Positions 29,742 through 41,788 of a stretch of DNA of 64,000 nucleotides are shown here, piece by piece. The DNA is taken from the NCBI GenBank assembly GCA_963565915.1, contig OY751485.1, positions 4,030,001 to 4,094,000 of the forward strand, read 5' to 3'. The position numbers and the translations under genes were made by a program. The notes under the pieces are model-generated. The model ran no database searches and was not told where the DNA came from. It saw only the letters and a list, made by a program, of their open reading frames with translations. Numbering within the stretch: the stretch's first letter is position 1; the number at the start of each line of letters is the position of its first letter. This stretch comes from Entoloma clypeatum (lineage: Eukaryota; Basidiomycota; Agaricomycetes; Agaricales; Entolomataceae).

Positions 29742-32700
29742 ATGTCGACTCCGGCCATCCCGTCTATAATCCCTGGTCCTGCCCGCCCTACCGGCATCCC
29801 CACCCCAGGCCGTCCCCGCTCCTCCTCCTCCTCCGCTCCTCAGCAGCAGCAGCCCCTCGATGACCGGGAGTTCGCCGCCCGCGCCTTCGCAGACGCTATC
29901 AGAGCCAACGATCCCGCCCACCATCGTGCCCCCCTCCCCTCGTCCCAAACAGCCCCCTTGTCGGGACGCCGCTCTGTCGCCGGCCGCTCCTCCATAACAT
30001 CCTCGTCCGTCCCCCCTCCCCGTCCCAAGACGCCCGCCTCTGCGCGCCCACCCAGCCGTCCCGCCAGCCGTCAGTCTGACCTTTTTACCAAGAGCACAGC
30101 CCGAGCCTATCAAGTTGGTGACAACGTCCGCATTGAGTCACTCGGCTATGAGGGAGCTCTGAGATATGTTGGCGAAATCGATGCCAAGGTCGGCCTTTGG
30201 GCAGGTGTTGAATTGTGTGGAGGGTTTGCAGGCAAGGGGAAGAACAACGGTTCTGTAAATGGGTAATCATCCCGTCCATCTCTCGATTCTCCAATCAATT
30301 CACTCCCCCTCCCCTCTCAGAAAACAATATTTCTCTTGTCCAGCCAACTGTGGTGTCTTCGTAGCCATGTCCAAACTCTCTCCGCCCACTGTTGGTGTTG
30401 GCGCCGTTCCCCGGCCCCCTTCTGTAGCATCGTCACATGGAGGACGCGTAACACCCGCCCTGTCGGGTCGCATCACCCCTTCAGGTTCCTCCCTTTTCGG
30501 TTCTCGCGTCGCACCCTCCGCTCCCATCTGCAATGGTCGCATCACCCCCTCCTCCAGCGGCAGGGTAACCCCATCCCTTTCGTACGGCCGCGGCACCCCA
30601 AGCGTTACACCCGCTGCCCGTGCCCGACGCCCACTCGCCAAGTCAACAACCTCCAATCCAGATCCCTCGAAGTTCACTGCAGGCTCGAGAGCCTCAAAGT
30701 ATGTCACCATGACTGCGAAGCAGCTAAGCTCTCGTGATGTGGAACTCGCAAGCCCCACTGCGCGTGTGAAAGACTTTGGAAGCCCTGAATGCCCACTGGC
30801 TTCGCAACCCCTAAGCACCAGATTCGTACCGTCTCCGACTCGCCATCAATCACCCTTTGGTACCCCTAAAGCTGAATCGAGTCGCACCAGCATTGGAATA
30901 CCGACACCAACCAAAATCCGCCCATCACTCAGCACACCCCGCCCTCGAATACCCAGTGCCATCGCTATGCCACCACCTGCTTCTCCTATGTCTGCCCGCT
31001 CGACGTCGTCGAGTGACCATCGCTTCAATGACCTTGAGGAAACTATACTCTCCGATTCAATCCAAGACCAGATTAACTCGCTCAAATCTACAAGCACCTC
31101 TTCGTTCGGCCGACCCGAGTCTGCTATGTCTGTCCAATCATTGTCTGGGGATGATAGGTCACTTATTGATCGACTTCAATCCCGAATCGAGGCGTTAGAA
31201 TACGACAATGAACGCCTTCGCAATATCGGCCAACCGTCAAACAACGACCCAATTGACACGGTCCAGGTAGAAGGTCTCTCACGGGAACGAGACGATGCTT
31301 TAATCCGAATAGCCCAACTCGAAGCATCCCTTCTCTCTTCTTCCCGTGCTATCGAAGAAGGTCAGGCGCAGCTGTCGTCATTGGAGGAGAAACACCACGA
31401 GACCCTCTCGATCCTAGATTCTCAGAAACATGACATGCAAAGTGCTATTGACGATACACAGGAAAAGCTAGATCATGAGACAGACACTGCAAGGAGCCTA
31501 CAGGCTACAATTGCCGACAGGGAAAGCATCGTTCAGGAGAAATCGGACTTTATCAGCGCGCAGATGGCGGAAATAACGTCTTTGCGGCTAAGACTAGAGG
31601 CCCTTTCCATAGAACTTCAAAATGAAAAGCAAGACATGGGCGCCCAGATTGATGAGTTAAGAACGGCGGGTCAGGCGAGTCCTGGCCAGATTTTCTGAGG
31701 CCATCGTTGACCTTGGGACCAACAGGAAACAATTGCATTGTATGAAGAGCGTCTAAATGCAGCCGACAGCGAAAAGTACGAGCTCAAAACCCGTATATCT
31801 TCCTTGGAAGCTGGGATTCGGGACCCGCAACGATTCTCCCATCTGTCTTCCTCATCACACGGCCTGCCGTCCGCTACAGAGATCGACAATGAAACTCTTC
31901 GCGAGCAAGTTCTTCATCTCCAACAAAAGGTCTCTACAATGGAAGACATTATCGAGGATGCTCATGTGGCTTCGCAGAGGGAGGAGGCAACTTTGAGAGA
32001 GAAAATACACCGGCTGAAGGAGAAGGATGAAGGTATGAAGAAGGAACTCAACGAAGGCCACCGCGAAGTCGAGCGGATGTCAAAGGTCGAGCTCAGCGCC
32101 CGAAATCGCGTCGAAGAAATTGAGGAGGCATTACGCGAGAGTACAGTCGCTCTTGAAAATGCCAGAGCAGAAGTGGAATCTTTACGAGCCGAACTCGCAG
32201 TAAGCCCGCAGCATCATCTTTGCTCGCCTCTTTTTGAGACCATCGCAGAATCTCGACGGCCTAGTGCCAAACACCTCCGGGGGTGATCTCTATTCTCGTG
32301 TGGCTGAGGTTGCTCAGCGGGCATCAAGTGACCGAACGCGATATAAAGAAGAAGTTGCTGAACTCCGACAGCTCCTTGAAGAATATCGCGGTCGCGAAAT
32401 ACCTGCGTCAGGCTCTACCAACAATGTCGAAATCATAATGCTCAAAGAGGAAAACGCACTGGTACGTTCGAAACTCCAGTTTCCGCGTCCATTCTACAAT
32501 ATCCTTCCAGCTACAGCAGGCGATATCCAAACAAGAGGAAAAAGCGACTGCCTTATCACAGACGTTAGATGAATACTCTAGCGAGATCGAGTCTCTAAAA
32601 AAGAAGAACAATCGAGAAGTAACGATTCACAATGGTGTTCAAGATGTCATGAAAACACCCTCCAAACACGATGGGTCTGCAGCGCGAGAGGAGATCACAG

Positions 32701-33672
32701 GTCTCAAGTAAGATCACCTAGACATTGACGTTTGCCACATCTGACGCGAAGATCTAGGCATATCGTTCAAGAGCTTCAGAAGGAGAATTCTGCTGCCGCT
32801 CAGCGCGTCAAACTTCTGGAATCAGAGAATGAACTCTTGCTATCGGAGGCCCAACAGCTCCACCAGGTCTGCGCGTCTGTATGTGCTAACTTCCTCCCTT
32901 GACAACGTCGTGCCTTCTAGGAGGTTCAGATCCTTGAAGAGAACCTCGATCAAGGTTTGGTTCCTGAAAGAAACGAGAACACTGATAGCGCGGCTGTAGA
33001 TACACCAGAAAAGTTGAAAGAACAAAAGATCCGCCTGGAGGTAGGCACTTAGTACCCCTTAGTCCTTCCATCGCTTATGTTCAACAGTTGGAGCGTGATC
33101 AGTTGGAGAAACAGCTTGCAGAAGCAGAACGGAAAAGTGCGCGGAGTATCCATAATGTAGGCAGCCTCGTGTCTAGTAGATATGTCAGATATTGATCATC
33201 ACGGCTCTAGCTGAACAAAGAGATCGGCGAATTGGAGGCTCTGGTAGAATCAAAGGTACATCTCTTCTCTGCTTCACCCTCTACTTGCTCGTCAATTCAA
33301 CCTCACAGATATACCGTGAGGTGCATTTCAAGCGGTGTTGCCATATTTACAAGGATCTAACGTGCTAAACAGGACGAGCTCGAGCAAGAGCTCGAGCGGA
33401 TGAAGGAAAAACTGGCCCGGCATAGGAAGTCACCGAAAAGCAGTAGCGATACCGTAGAAGTGCAACGAGGCAGCACCATTACTAGCCAGGCAGTTTGTGA
33501 GATCTGCGAACGGCCTGGGCACGACATCTTTAACTGCGATGTGCTGAACAGGGAGGCACCTGCAGCGTTGCGGCATAGAGCTTCGAGGCCATTGTCAAAT
33601 CTTTTCTGCGAAGATTGTGAAAGCCATGGCCATGTGGCTGCTGATTGCCCCCATTCCTTGGATGTTTTTTGA
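29742..33672 (+). CDS. CLIP-170-type CAP-Gly microtubule plus-end protein
   Basis: A tip1/BIK1-like protein expected on growing microtubule plus ends. Residues 1-120 are Pro/Ser-rich and basic. The CAP-Gly domain covers about 126-192 (GDNVRIESLGYEGALRYVG, then GKGKNNGSVNG split by the intron 30263-30320, then YFSCPANCGVFV). The usual GKNDG loop reads GKNNG here. A Ser/Pro-rich basic region follows, then a long coiled coil (about 31150-33130). The C-terminus has two CCHC knuckles, CEICERPGHDIFNC and CEDCESHGHVAADC (33500-33650), as in CLIP-170, where they bind dynein-linked partners. Many short introns; that at 31675-31725 needs a GC donor. Stop TGA at the end of SLDVF. Confidence 0.92.
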
Positions 33673-33790
33673 ATGTATGTACATAGTATGGGCCTATTAA
33701 TAGCCCTAGTACTTATGACGACTGGTGACGTCACGACGGTGGAATGGAATATATATATATTTTTTAAAAACTTAAAGAACTTGAAACCAA

Positions 33791-34669
33791 ATGCCTACGT
33801 CTTACGCATCCGTTGCTGCAGCCAATGCCCCTCCGCTGTCAGAACAGGTGTGTTCAAATCTCTCCACCCCAATAATTTTTCTCATCATTCTTTTCAGCCC
33901 CACCCAGATCCCGCACTCCTCAATACCACACCCCCGAGCGCCTCACATATCATCGACGAAACTCTCAAAGTAAACCTCGTACCCCCTACTTTTCCTGAGC
34001 CCTATTCCCGTATTCCCGACGATGATAATGATGAACTCCCAGTCTCTGAGAAGAGAACTCCAGCCAAACGACGCTTCAAGGAAGCTGAGGCGGAGGGTAT
34101 TTATATTTTAGATATCACAAAGCGCTATCTCCTTCGCCCGGGGGTTGCGGGAGGGCTTGTCGGTCTAGGTGAGCACTCGGTTGATGCGTCCTCCGGCGCT
34201 CTGATTATTTTGCCTAGCCAACATCGGCCTTCTCGCTGGGGCTGGTTGTGCATTTTACACCCGGCCGCACCTTCGTCGAGATAGTAAAATAATCGCCTCT
34301 TGCGTCGCCGGCGCTTTTGCGCTTTTCTCTGTAGAAGGCGCGTTGGCCGAAAAGTATCAGAGCGCCGTTCAAGTACAAGACAAAGGACATAAAGTCAAGA
34401 CCCAGCGCCCCTTCTTTCACCAAACCCTTTTCGAACATGTATTACGCCGTGGCACGCTGGGCGGGCTTCTTGGACTCGGTGAGGGAATATATAGCGATCG
34501 ACTTGACACATTCTTAATCTTCACAAGTGAATGCTGCCATTTTCGGAGCGATTGGTTATATCTCCTACCTGTATTGGGGACGGGAAAGTTGGGACCGTCG
34601 AATTGTATCTGTGGCAACGGTTGGTCTTGGAATGGTTTGGGCTGGAGAGGGGTATGTTGCACTTTGAAC
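33791..34669 (+). CDS. predicted multi-pass membrane protein, unknown function
   Basis: Starts MPTSYASVAAANAPPLSEQ. Three introns (from 33849, 34168 and 34471) give one frame ending GEGYVAL with TGA at 34667. A Pro-rich N-terminal half contains KRRFKEAEAEGIYIL. Then come about four hydrophobic segments: GVAGGLVGLANIGLLAGAGC, IIASCVAGAFALFSVEGAL, VNAAIFGAIGYISYLYW and VATVGLGMVWAGEGYVAL. Glycine-rich helices suggest a mitochondrial or other organellar inner membrane, but I do not recognise a family. It begins about 120 bp after the CAP-Gly gene on the same strand. Confidence 0.6.
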
Positions 34670-34881
34670 TCGAATGAATTGAAACTTTATTGAGCGAGTA
34701 CACCACAGATATATTGCACAATGGTACAGAAGACAGTAGATAGTTCCAAAGACATATTATCAGTAAGATAGTACGAGAATCCCCCCCAATCAAGCAATCA
34801 ACCGGAACTTTGTCGGACTAGAATAAGACCGGAGATAGCCGCAACTTTAAATTTTGAATATTCTGCATCTCTCCGCCAACA

Positions 34882-37793
34882 ATGTCCAGGTTCTTCAGGC
34901 AAGCAGGCGACTCTGATTCCGAGTCTGAATCATCCGATGATGAGCTTATGTCGAGCGGTGAGGATGAGGCTCCTCAGAAACCTGCAGCATCAAGCACAGC
35001 AAAACCTGCCATGTCTCGATTCTTGAAAACCGCAGGCTCAGATTCTAGCGACTCCGAGTCAGATGAGGATAGCGACAGCGACAGCGACGCGCCTCTCAGA
35101 AGACCTGGCCTGCCGATACGCGATGCTTCCGATGATGAGGAGAGCGATGACGCCGATGCACCAGGTGTGCGAATCAAGAGTGCGTCAGAGCGACGGTTAG
35201 ATGAGATGAAGGCGACGGGGAAAATGATGGAGAATGCCATTAAGATCAATGATTGGGTTGCAATATCAACCGGTACTGCTCGTAGTTTCATTTCTATGTT
35301 GATTCGCTGACTTGCCAATCAGAGTTCGACAAGTTGGCTCGAATGGTGCAGAGGCAGCATAACGTTTCTGAGCCTATCCCCCCTTTCTATATTCAAACAC
35401 TTGTCAGTCTAGAAGGCGCGCTCACTGCTGCTGTCTCGAAGGAAAAAGAAGCGAAGAAGAAAATGAATGCCACGAACGCGAAGGCGCTCACAGCTGTCAA
35501 GCAGAAGGTGAAAAAAGCGTTAAGAGAGTATGAGGTCGAAATCAAGAGATACCAAGATGTAGGCAGTCATTTTGCCTAATTACTCTCATTTACACAGTTA
35601 CTCACCTCAGCCAGGATCCAGAGGCATTCGAGCGTGAATACACGCGCCTTGTTGCCCCTGAACCTACTGTCCCACTTGGAGCGCGTCGATCTGCTACAGA
35701 GGGCAACGAGAATGAGGCTGATGATTTTACCACCGTTGGAAAGGGAGGCAAAGCCATGCAATTTACGCCTGAGGGCATTCTGAAGAATTTACAAGCCGTA
35801 CAAGAAGCTCGAGGCAAGAAGGTGTGTTTTTCGCACTGACTTTTTCGGCCATCCGACATATCTTATTGCTTAGAATACCGACCGTGGCGAACAAATCCGC
35901 ATCCTTGAAAAACTCCTCGACGTTGCAGTCACCCCTTACCAACGCATCCGCGTTCTTTTAGCCCTCATTTCATCTCGATTCGATTACAACTCCTCAGTTG
36001 CGTCACATATGCCGATAGAACTCTGGCTCTCGGCCCAGCACGAAGTTGATCAGTTAGTGTCTATTGTCGCGTCTGATGCAAATTATTCGGTCCAGGAAGC
36101 GACAGACGATTATGATGAATTAGCAGAGCGAACACCCGCAACTGAAGGCGGGGTCGTTCGCATTCGTGGAAGCATCATCAGCTTCATTGATCGATTGGAC
36201 GATGAGTTCACAAAGAGTCTGCAAAATATCGACCCTCATGGGACGGAATACGTCGAGCGCCTGAAGGATGAGAAGGTGCTTTATTGCACAATTTGCCGCG
36301 CGCAAGCCTTCTACGAGCAAATCAAGCAGGGCGAGCCCTTGGGCCGTGTGATCATGAGACGCCTTGAGCATATATACTCTAAGGTGAGTTTTTCGGGACA
36401 CACAATCAATTGATGTATTAATTTCCTTCTGAAGCCTATGGCCGTCGTTCAAGCCCTTGAGGCGGCTGCTGATGTGTCGGGAATCAAGCCTAGCATCAGT
36501 CTTTCGCTCCACAACATCCCCTCCAACCTCATCCACGCGCTATGCGTTTACCTTTACAAATCCGGTAATTCTCTTCTCAGAACCCGGGCAATGCTCAGCC
36601 ACATCTATCACCACGCATTAAACAACGACTTCTATAACGCGCGCGACATGCTTCTCATGTCACATTTGCAAGAATCAATCCATTCGGCGGACGTCACCAC
36701 TCAGATCTTATACAACCGGACCGTCGTCCAGCTTGGACTGTGCGCCTTCCGATCGGGTTTGATCAAGGAGGCTCAGGCGACGCTGCAGGACATCTTTACG
36801 ACTCAGCGAGTCAAAGAACTTCTTGCACAGGGTGTCCATCAACAGCGTTTCCAGGCTCTGACACCAGAACAAGAGAAAGCAGAGAAGCAACGGCAACTTC
36901 CTTTCCACATGCACATCAACACGGAACTCCTTGAAGCCGCTTTTCTCGTGTCAAGTATGCTTGTCGAGATACCCTTGTTGGCCAGCATTGACAATGAAGA
37001 ATTGAAGCGAAAGGCCATATCAAAGCCCTTCCGGCGACTTCTTGACTTTGCTGACAGACAGATCTTCACTGGTCCTCCTGAAAGCACCCGTGATCACATT
37101 ATGCAGGCAAGCAAAGCACTTCAGGATGGAGATTGGGAACAATGTCGAGATCTTATTCAAAGCATCAAAATCTGGAGTTTGATGCCTGAAGCCGCATCTG
37201 TTAAGGAGATGTTAGCAAAGTAAACCCTACGTTGATTCTTCCTCTCTCGTGCTCACTCTCCCGACAGGCGGATACAAGAGCAGGGTCTACGCACCTACCT
37301 CTTTACATACGCTCCTCATTACAGCACACTTTCTATCTCCCTCCTTTCACGGACTTTCTCGTTGCCAGTCCGAACTGTCACATCTAGTGTGTCTAAAATG
37401 ATATGGAATGAAGAGCTGGCAGCGTCCCTGGATCAAGCAAGTGGCGTCATAGTTTTCCACCGCATCGAACTCTCCCGCACCCAACAACTAGCCCAAGTCG
37501 TTGCTGAGAAAGTTGCTGCTATGGTTGATCAAAGCGAGAAGACCCTTGATACAAAAATGGGAGGAACCGGCAGTTGGGGTGATAGGGGTGATGGGATTAA
37601 GGGTGACAAACGTGGAGAACAAACACAAGAACGACGAGGGCGTGGTGAGAGGACCAGAGGTACCCGAGGTTTGTTGCCGTTGGTCAACTGGGATTTCATC
37701 TGACTGACCCACCCGTCAGGAGGTGCGCGCGGTCGTGGCAGTCGGTTCTCCCAGGGACTTGGCAATCAAATGCCATCGCGGAGGGAGGGATAA
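34882..37793 (+). CDS. NIP1: eukaryotic translation initiation factor 3 subunit C
   Basis: A core eIF3 subunit that links eIF1/eIF5 and the 40S ribosome in start-site selection. The N-terminus MSRFFRQAGDSDSESESSDD, with its long acidic Ser/Asp/Glu tract, is characteristic. Introns are short (for example after 35274, 35559, 35821, 36383 and 37219). The middle shows SLEGALTAAVSKEKEAKKKM and NDFYNARDMLLMSHLQ. The C-terminus is a PCI/winged-helix domain (LRTYLFTYAPHYSTLSISLL, LPVRTVTSSVSKMIWNEELAASLD). A tail rich in Arg and Gly ends SRREG, stop TAA 37791. Full-length for the family as far as the eye can tell. Confidence 0.95.
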
Positions 37794-38523
37794 GTTCATT
37801 ATACTTCTGCACTTACGAAACTTGTTTGTATGAAAGTTCTACGTGCCGCTGACGGGATCTTGCTTTGTATCAAGTATAGTGCCATGCGCGCGCAGGCATG
37901 TCAGAATTGTACAGAAAAGCAAGAAATTGTGACCCAACCTCCATTCCCACAGTGCTTCCACTCATTGATCGTCCCCCAAAAATCTCCCATTAGCAGAGTC
38001 CAGAATTCTCCTCAGCCGAAGTTCCTAACACCCGGTAATCCACAGGTATAACGGTGGAGAGGACGAATGAATACAAGTTTTTGGAGTGGAGTCCACTCCA
38101 AATCTGCTGATAGCTGCCTACCGTGGTAGCACTGAATTGTCATATTTGAGAGTGTCCATTCTTCCTGCGCATTGTCAGAGCACTCGATTTACTGAATGAA
38201 TATCATCACGCATCCTATACTTGTTATCCAACTCTCCTCAAACTCGGCATCACTGCAAGAAATTTCATGTACTTGTCAGATCCAATTGAGACTGTCACCG
38301 ACTACCTGATTGACCCCTGTTGCCACTTTACATGCGTCCCGGCATCCAACCTCCAGGGAGATGATGATTTTTGGGTCTCGCTGATAGCATTTTTTCCACT
38401 GCTTGTTCAATCCAGTGACGAATCGGTGAGAATTTTCACTTATCCTCGATCCAGAGATCGGTCAGAAGGTCAGTTCATAAAATATCCCTGCGTCGATGTG
38501 GTGTCGCAGAATAGCGCAAAGAT
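37794..38523. other. intergenic, nothing recognisable
   Basis: 3' flank of the eIF3c gene. Short frames have no known content. Confidence 0.5.
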
Positions 38524-38715
38524 ATGGCCGACGCGCCGCCGAATAAGGCACGAACGGTTTCCCTCCAACGGATTTACGTGGCTTGCACATTTTTCTTGTA
38601 TTTTTCTGGTATGAGCGGGTTATATATAATAGAAGAAATCACCATCGTGGAAACAACCCCTTCCCCGAAGCCCACGATTGAAAGTGCTAGATCCCAATTC
38701 GGAGAGAGTGTCTGA
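38524..38715 (+). CDS. possible small protein with one hydrophobic segment
   Basis: A 63-residue frame begins MADAPPNKARTVSLQRIYVA and has a hydrophobic stretch (ACTFFLYFSGMSGLYII). An intron starting at GTATGA (38609) is possible and would lead into sequence antisense to the eIF2B-gamma 3' end. No family recognised. It could be a small organellar membrane protein or chance. Confidence 0.3.
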   Translation: MADAPPNKARTVSLQRIYVACTFFLYFSGMSGLYIIEEITIVETTPSPKPTIESARSQFGESV

Positions 38716-38794
38716 AACAGGTCGACGTAATTATGTGTTCATAGCAGAATCACTACGTATAGACAGACAGGAGAAACGACGCCGATGGCTCGCT

Positions 38795-40693
38795 CTAATC
38801 GTCACTGTCATCAGCCTCCTCCACTTCATCATCGGTTTCCTCGTCGTATCCAGCAGCCGTCCAATCCGATATGTCGAGTTTCTCACCTTTAACAATATCT
38901 GGCAGTGGTGGATTCAGTACACTGGACGGCAATGTGAAGCCCAAGCGCTCACCCCCCACGTTCGCTTCATAACCACCTTGAGTGACACATCTTGACAACT
39001 CGGCCTTGGATCCAATTTTCGTATTTCTTCCCAGAATACACCCGTCTAACTTCGCACTAGATCCTATAAGTGAACTACAAGATTGTATGAACCAAGGATC
39101 AGAGACTCACCCGTCTTCCACGACGCAATGGTTTAACAAAACACAACCTACAATCTTCACCATTTTTCCAATCACGCAATGACGACCAATGACAGACTTC
39201 TTAATTGTTGTTCGTTCAGAAACTTGAGTAGAATCACCAATGATAGTATCACTGGAGATTTGAGCCTTCTGATCTATGAGTGACCTGTTTTTAGGGTCCG
39301 TAGGCAAACTATATGACGTCTGGGAAAGGAGCTAACCACAAAACCTATCAATAACGTTGAGTGAAACAAAGTTCCAGGCGTCCATACCCGTCTATTTATC
39401 TCCAGATAATTGGATATGGTGTTCACACGAATGGCGAAGCCAGCCTCCGCTCGGTGAATGATCATTCCAACTTTAAAACTTGGGAAACCAGGAATTCCTT
39501 CAAGGGGTTCCGTCGGTGAAGGGGGAACAGAGGAAATTGGATTTCTTGTGCGATTTGAACAGTGCGTACTTGTCACTGGCTGTTTGAACAACGTAGTAGA
39601 ATGTTCCAAGGCAAGCCCTTGCGGTCCAGTGTTATTAACCTGCGTAAGGACTATGAGACATTCAGGTCAGATAGGCAGACTGGGGTACCAAACGGAGGAC
39701 AGACATCGGGCGTATTTTTTCCCCTTTGCGCGTTGATACTGAATTTTCGTGACCCATGGGATAAATTCCTCTCTGAAGGAATCAAACCGTCGCTTTTCAT
39801 GCAGCAAACCCAGAAGAGATCTTCTGCAGACATATGCGTGTGAATCCTGAAATCCAGACGATAGTTTCATACGCGGGTAACTGGAATATCAAAGTTATCA
39901 GAGGTAATCCTTGACAAAATTCAAAGGACAAACTAAGACAAGAGAGACATCTGCAGCTCAAGTTCCTCACTATTTCTGTCCTGATCATCGGAAGTGTCAA
40001 CGTGCAACAGTGTTCCTGAAAGTTCATCCCATGCAATAGGGACAGGACGTGAGGGTGGCCCCCATTCTTCTGGAAACGCGCCCCTATCCAGTTTTTGAAC
40101 CGCGAACCAGCAGGCGGTTACGATCGACCCGTCAGATATCGAGTCAACGCGGAATTTGTTGAGGAGAGAACTTAGGGGCAGAGCTGGCGGGGGTATAAAA
40201 TCACAAGGCACAAGGACAAAATCTCCTGGGATCCGACTCGAAAAATGCCGGAGAATGGTGCATGTTCCCACACTGGAGCCTTGAGACTCGTCGTATGTCT
40301 GTAAGTCTATATGCAATGACGATGGGGCGACGGACGAATCGGAATGTATGTGGTGGTAGATAGCGGGCCGGTGTATGGCTGGACAAATTAGTAGGACATC
40401 TGAAGACACTCGAGCAGGTGGTGGGTGAATTGATCAAGAGGACTTACCCTTTATACCGGATTGCTCTATCCAAGACAGCGTGTAATCGATCATCGGTTTA
40501 TTAGCGATTGGTAAAAGAGCCTTTGGACAGGGGTCATCTCCATGATCGCTCGTCAATGGAAGAAGCCTGGAAGGACAGATGAGTTTATTTTGAATGAGAG
40601 ACGAAGGTGAGCTTACTCGTTTCCAAATCCTGCGAGAATTACAGCAAGGAACTCTCGTTTGAAGAGTTCTACACTTTGTCGCTCAAGTTCCAT
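38795..40693 (-). CDS. GCD1: translation initiation factor eIF2B subunit gamma
   Basis: A catalytic-subcomplex partner in the eIF2 guanine nucleotide exchange factor. It begins at 40693 with MELERQSVELFKREFLAVIL, then the nucleotidyltransferase-like fold (LLPLTSDHGDDPCPKALLPI, KPMIDYTLSWIEQ, FVLVPCDFI). The C-terminal half has hexapeptide left-handed beta-helix repeats (SDTIIGDSTQVSERTTIKKS, VIGRHCVIGKMVKIVGCVLL, about 39120-39270). After an intron comes LSRCVTQGGYEA and a very acidic end, EEADDSDD, stop at 38795. Several short introns. Located 59 bp downstream of MET14 on the same strand. Confidence 0.88.
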
Positions 40694-40752
40694 GATGAAT
40701 CACAGAGTATAAGGTAAGCTTCTCATTCTAACTAATGTAACTTACATACTTT

Positions 40753-41575
40753 CTATATAGTGATATAATTCTTCTCTACAAGGTATTCCGTTATGATACG
40801 AACACTTTCTGTAATATTGGTTTCGTGGGTCTTGATATGAAGATCTGGCTGTTTCGGTGGCTCATATGGTGCAGAGATACCCGTGAAATCTGGAAAATGG
40901 TGAAGCACTAGAGGCTGCACAACAACAGTCGCATCCTACCCTTGATTACACCTGCTCTCGCTTTCTTATATAAACCTTTTGGATCCCTTTCCTCCACGAT
41001 GTGAAGCGGAGCATCGACGAAGACTTCAATGAATGGTAAATCTGCCTTCTCGTGCAGCTCCCGGGCCAAGGCTCGATCAACGATGTATGGCGAGATAAAG
41101 GCTGTGATTGCGATGCATGACGAATCTGCGAAAAGCTTGGCAACCTGTTTCCGATAATCGAGGAAGGTGGTGTAGAAGTGAATTGAGGCGACGCACCTCG
41201 CCAATCCTTCGAATGTTTTCATTTCTTGACTGTTCGTCGAAACCCAAATCCTTGTTTAATCCGAACCTGATATTGTCACCATCTAAACGATACACAAACT
41301 TATGTAGATGTAGAAGATGCTGTTCCAATGCAGTGGCGATGGTAGACTAGTTACAGATTAAGTGCTGAGCTGATGAGCAGAACGAAGTAACATGACACAA
41401 ACTTTTCCACTAGCGCTAAGTCCAGTTAACCAGATCGTGATACCTTTCTGCCCAAGGAGCTCCATACGTTGTGATGCCGCAACAGAACCTGTCAGGAGAG
41501 TTTCCGTCCTCAACAAATTCAGCCGAATTGAAAAATCTCCTGCGAACCTGTATGAAATGTGATGTTTGTAGCCAT
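40753..41575 (-). CDS. MET14: adenylylsulfate kinase
   Basis: Phosphorylates adenosine 5'-phosphosulfate with ATP to PAPS in sulfate assimilation. Start [10 protein letters not shown] at 41575; after a 60-bp intron, [21 protein letters not shown] carries the P-loop (GLSASGKS, joined by an intron). Then [46 protein letters not shown] and [14 protein letters not shown] follow in order. The last exon reads [11 protein letters not shown] and ends EKNYITI with TAG at 40753. The length (about 200 residues) fits a stand-alone kinase without a sulfurylase domain. Confidence 0.95.
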
Positions 41576-41788
41576 GGTGGTGAAAGCCAGAAATCCAATA
41601 TGTTGCTGTAATTAGTTCTTACCTGTAATCAGATTCGGCTATCTCAATCCTCATCGATTGATGTACGCGGCGTGGTAGCGAGAACATAGGAAACCTGGAT
41701 TGCAGTCAGGTCATTGCAATTGAACTAAGGAAAGGAAAGGTTGATAAATCCAAGTTCATACATCTAATTACAATAGTCTGCGCCTTTC

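Noticed and set aside
29741..29803. Overlapping start codons (CATG) of KGD2 and the CAP-Gly gene
   Set aside because: A longer KGD2 frame would start at 29743, overlapping the other ATG, but it lacks a targeting peptide. The ATG at 29670 gives a clear mitochondrial presequence and splices correctly into the lipoyl domain.
38678..38995. Plus-strand frame with basic and hydrophobic segments
   Set aside because: Most of it is antisense to the acidic C-terminus of eIF2B-gamma; the pattern is explained by that gene.
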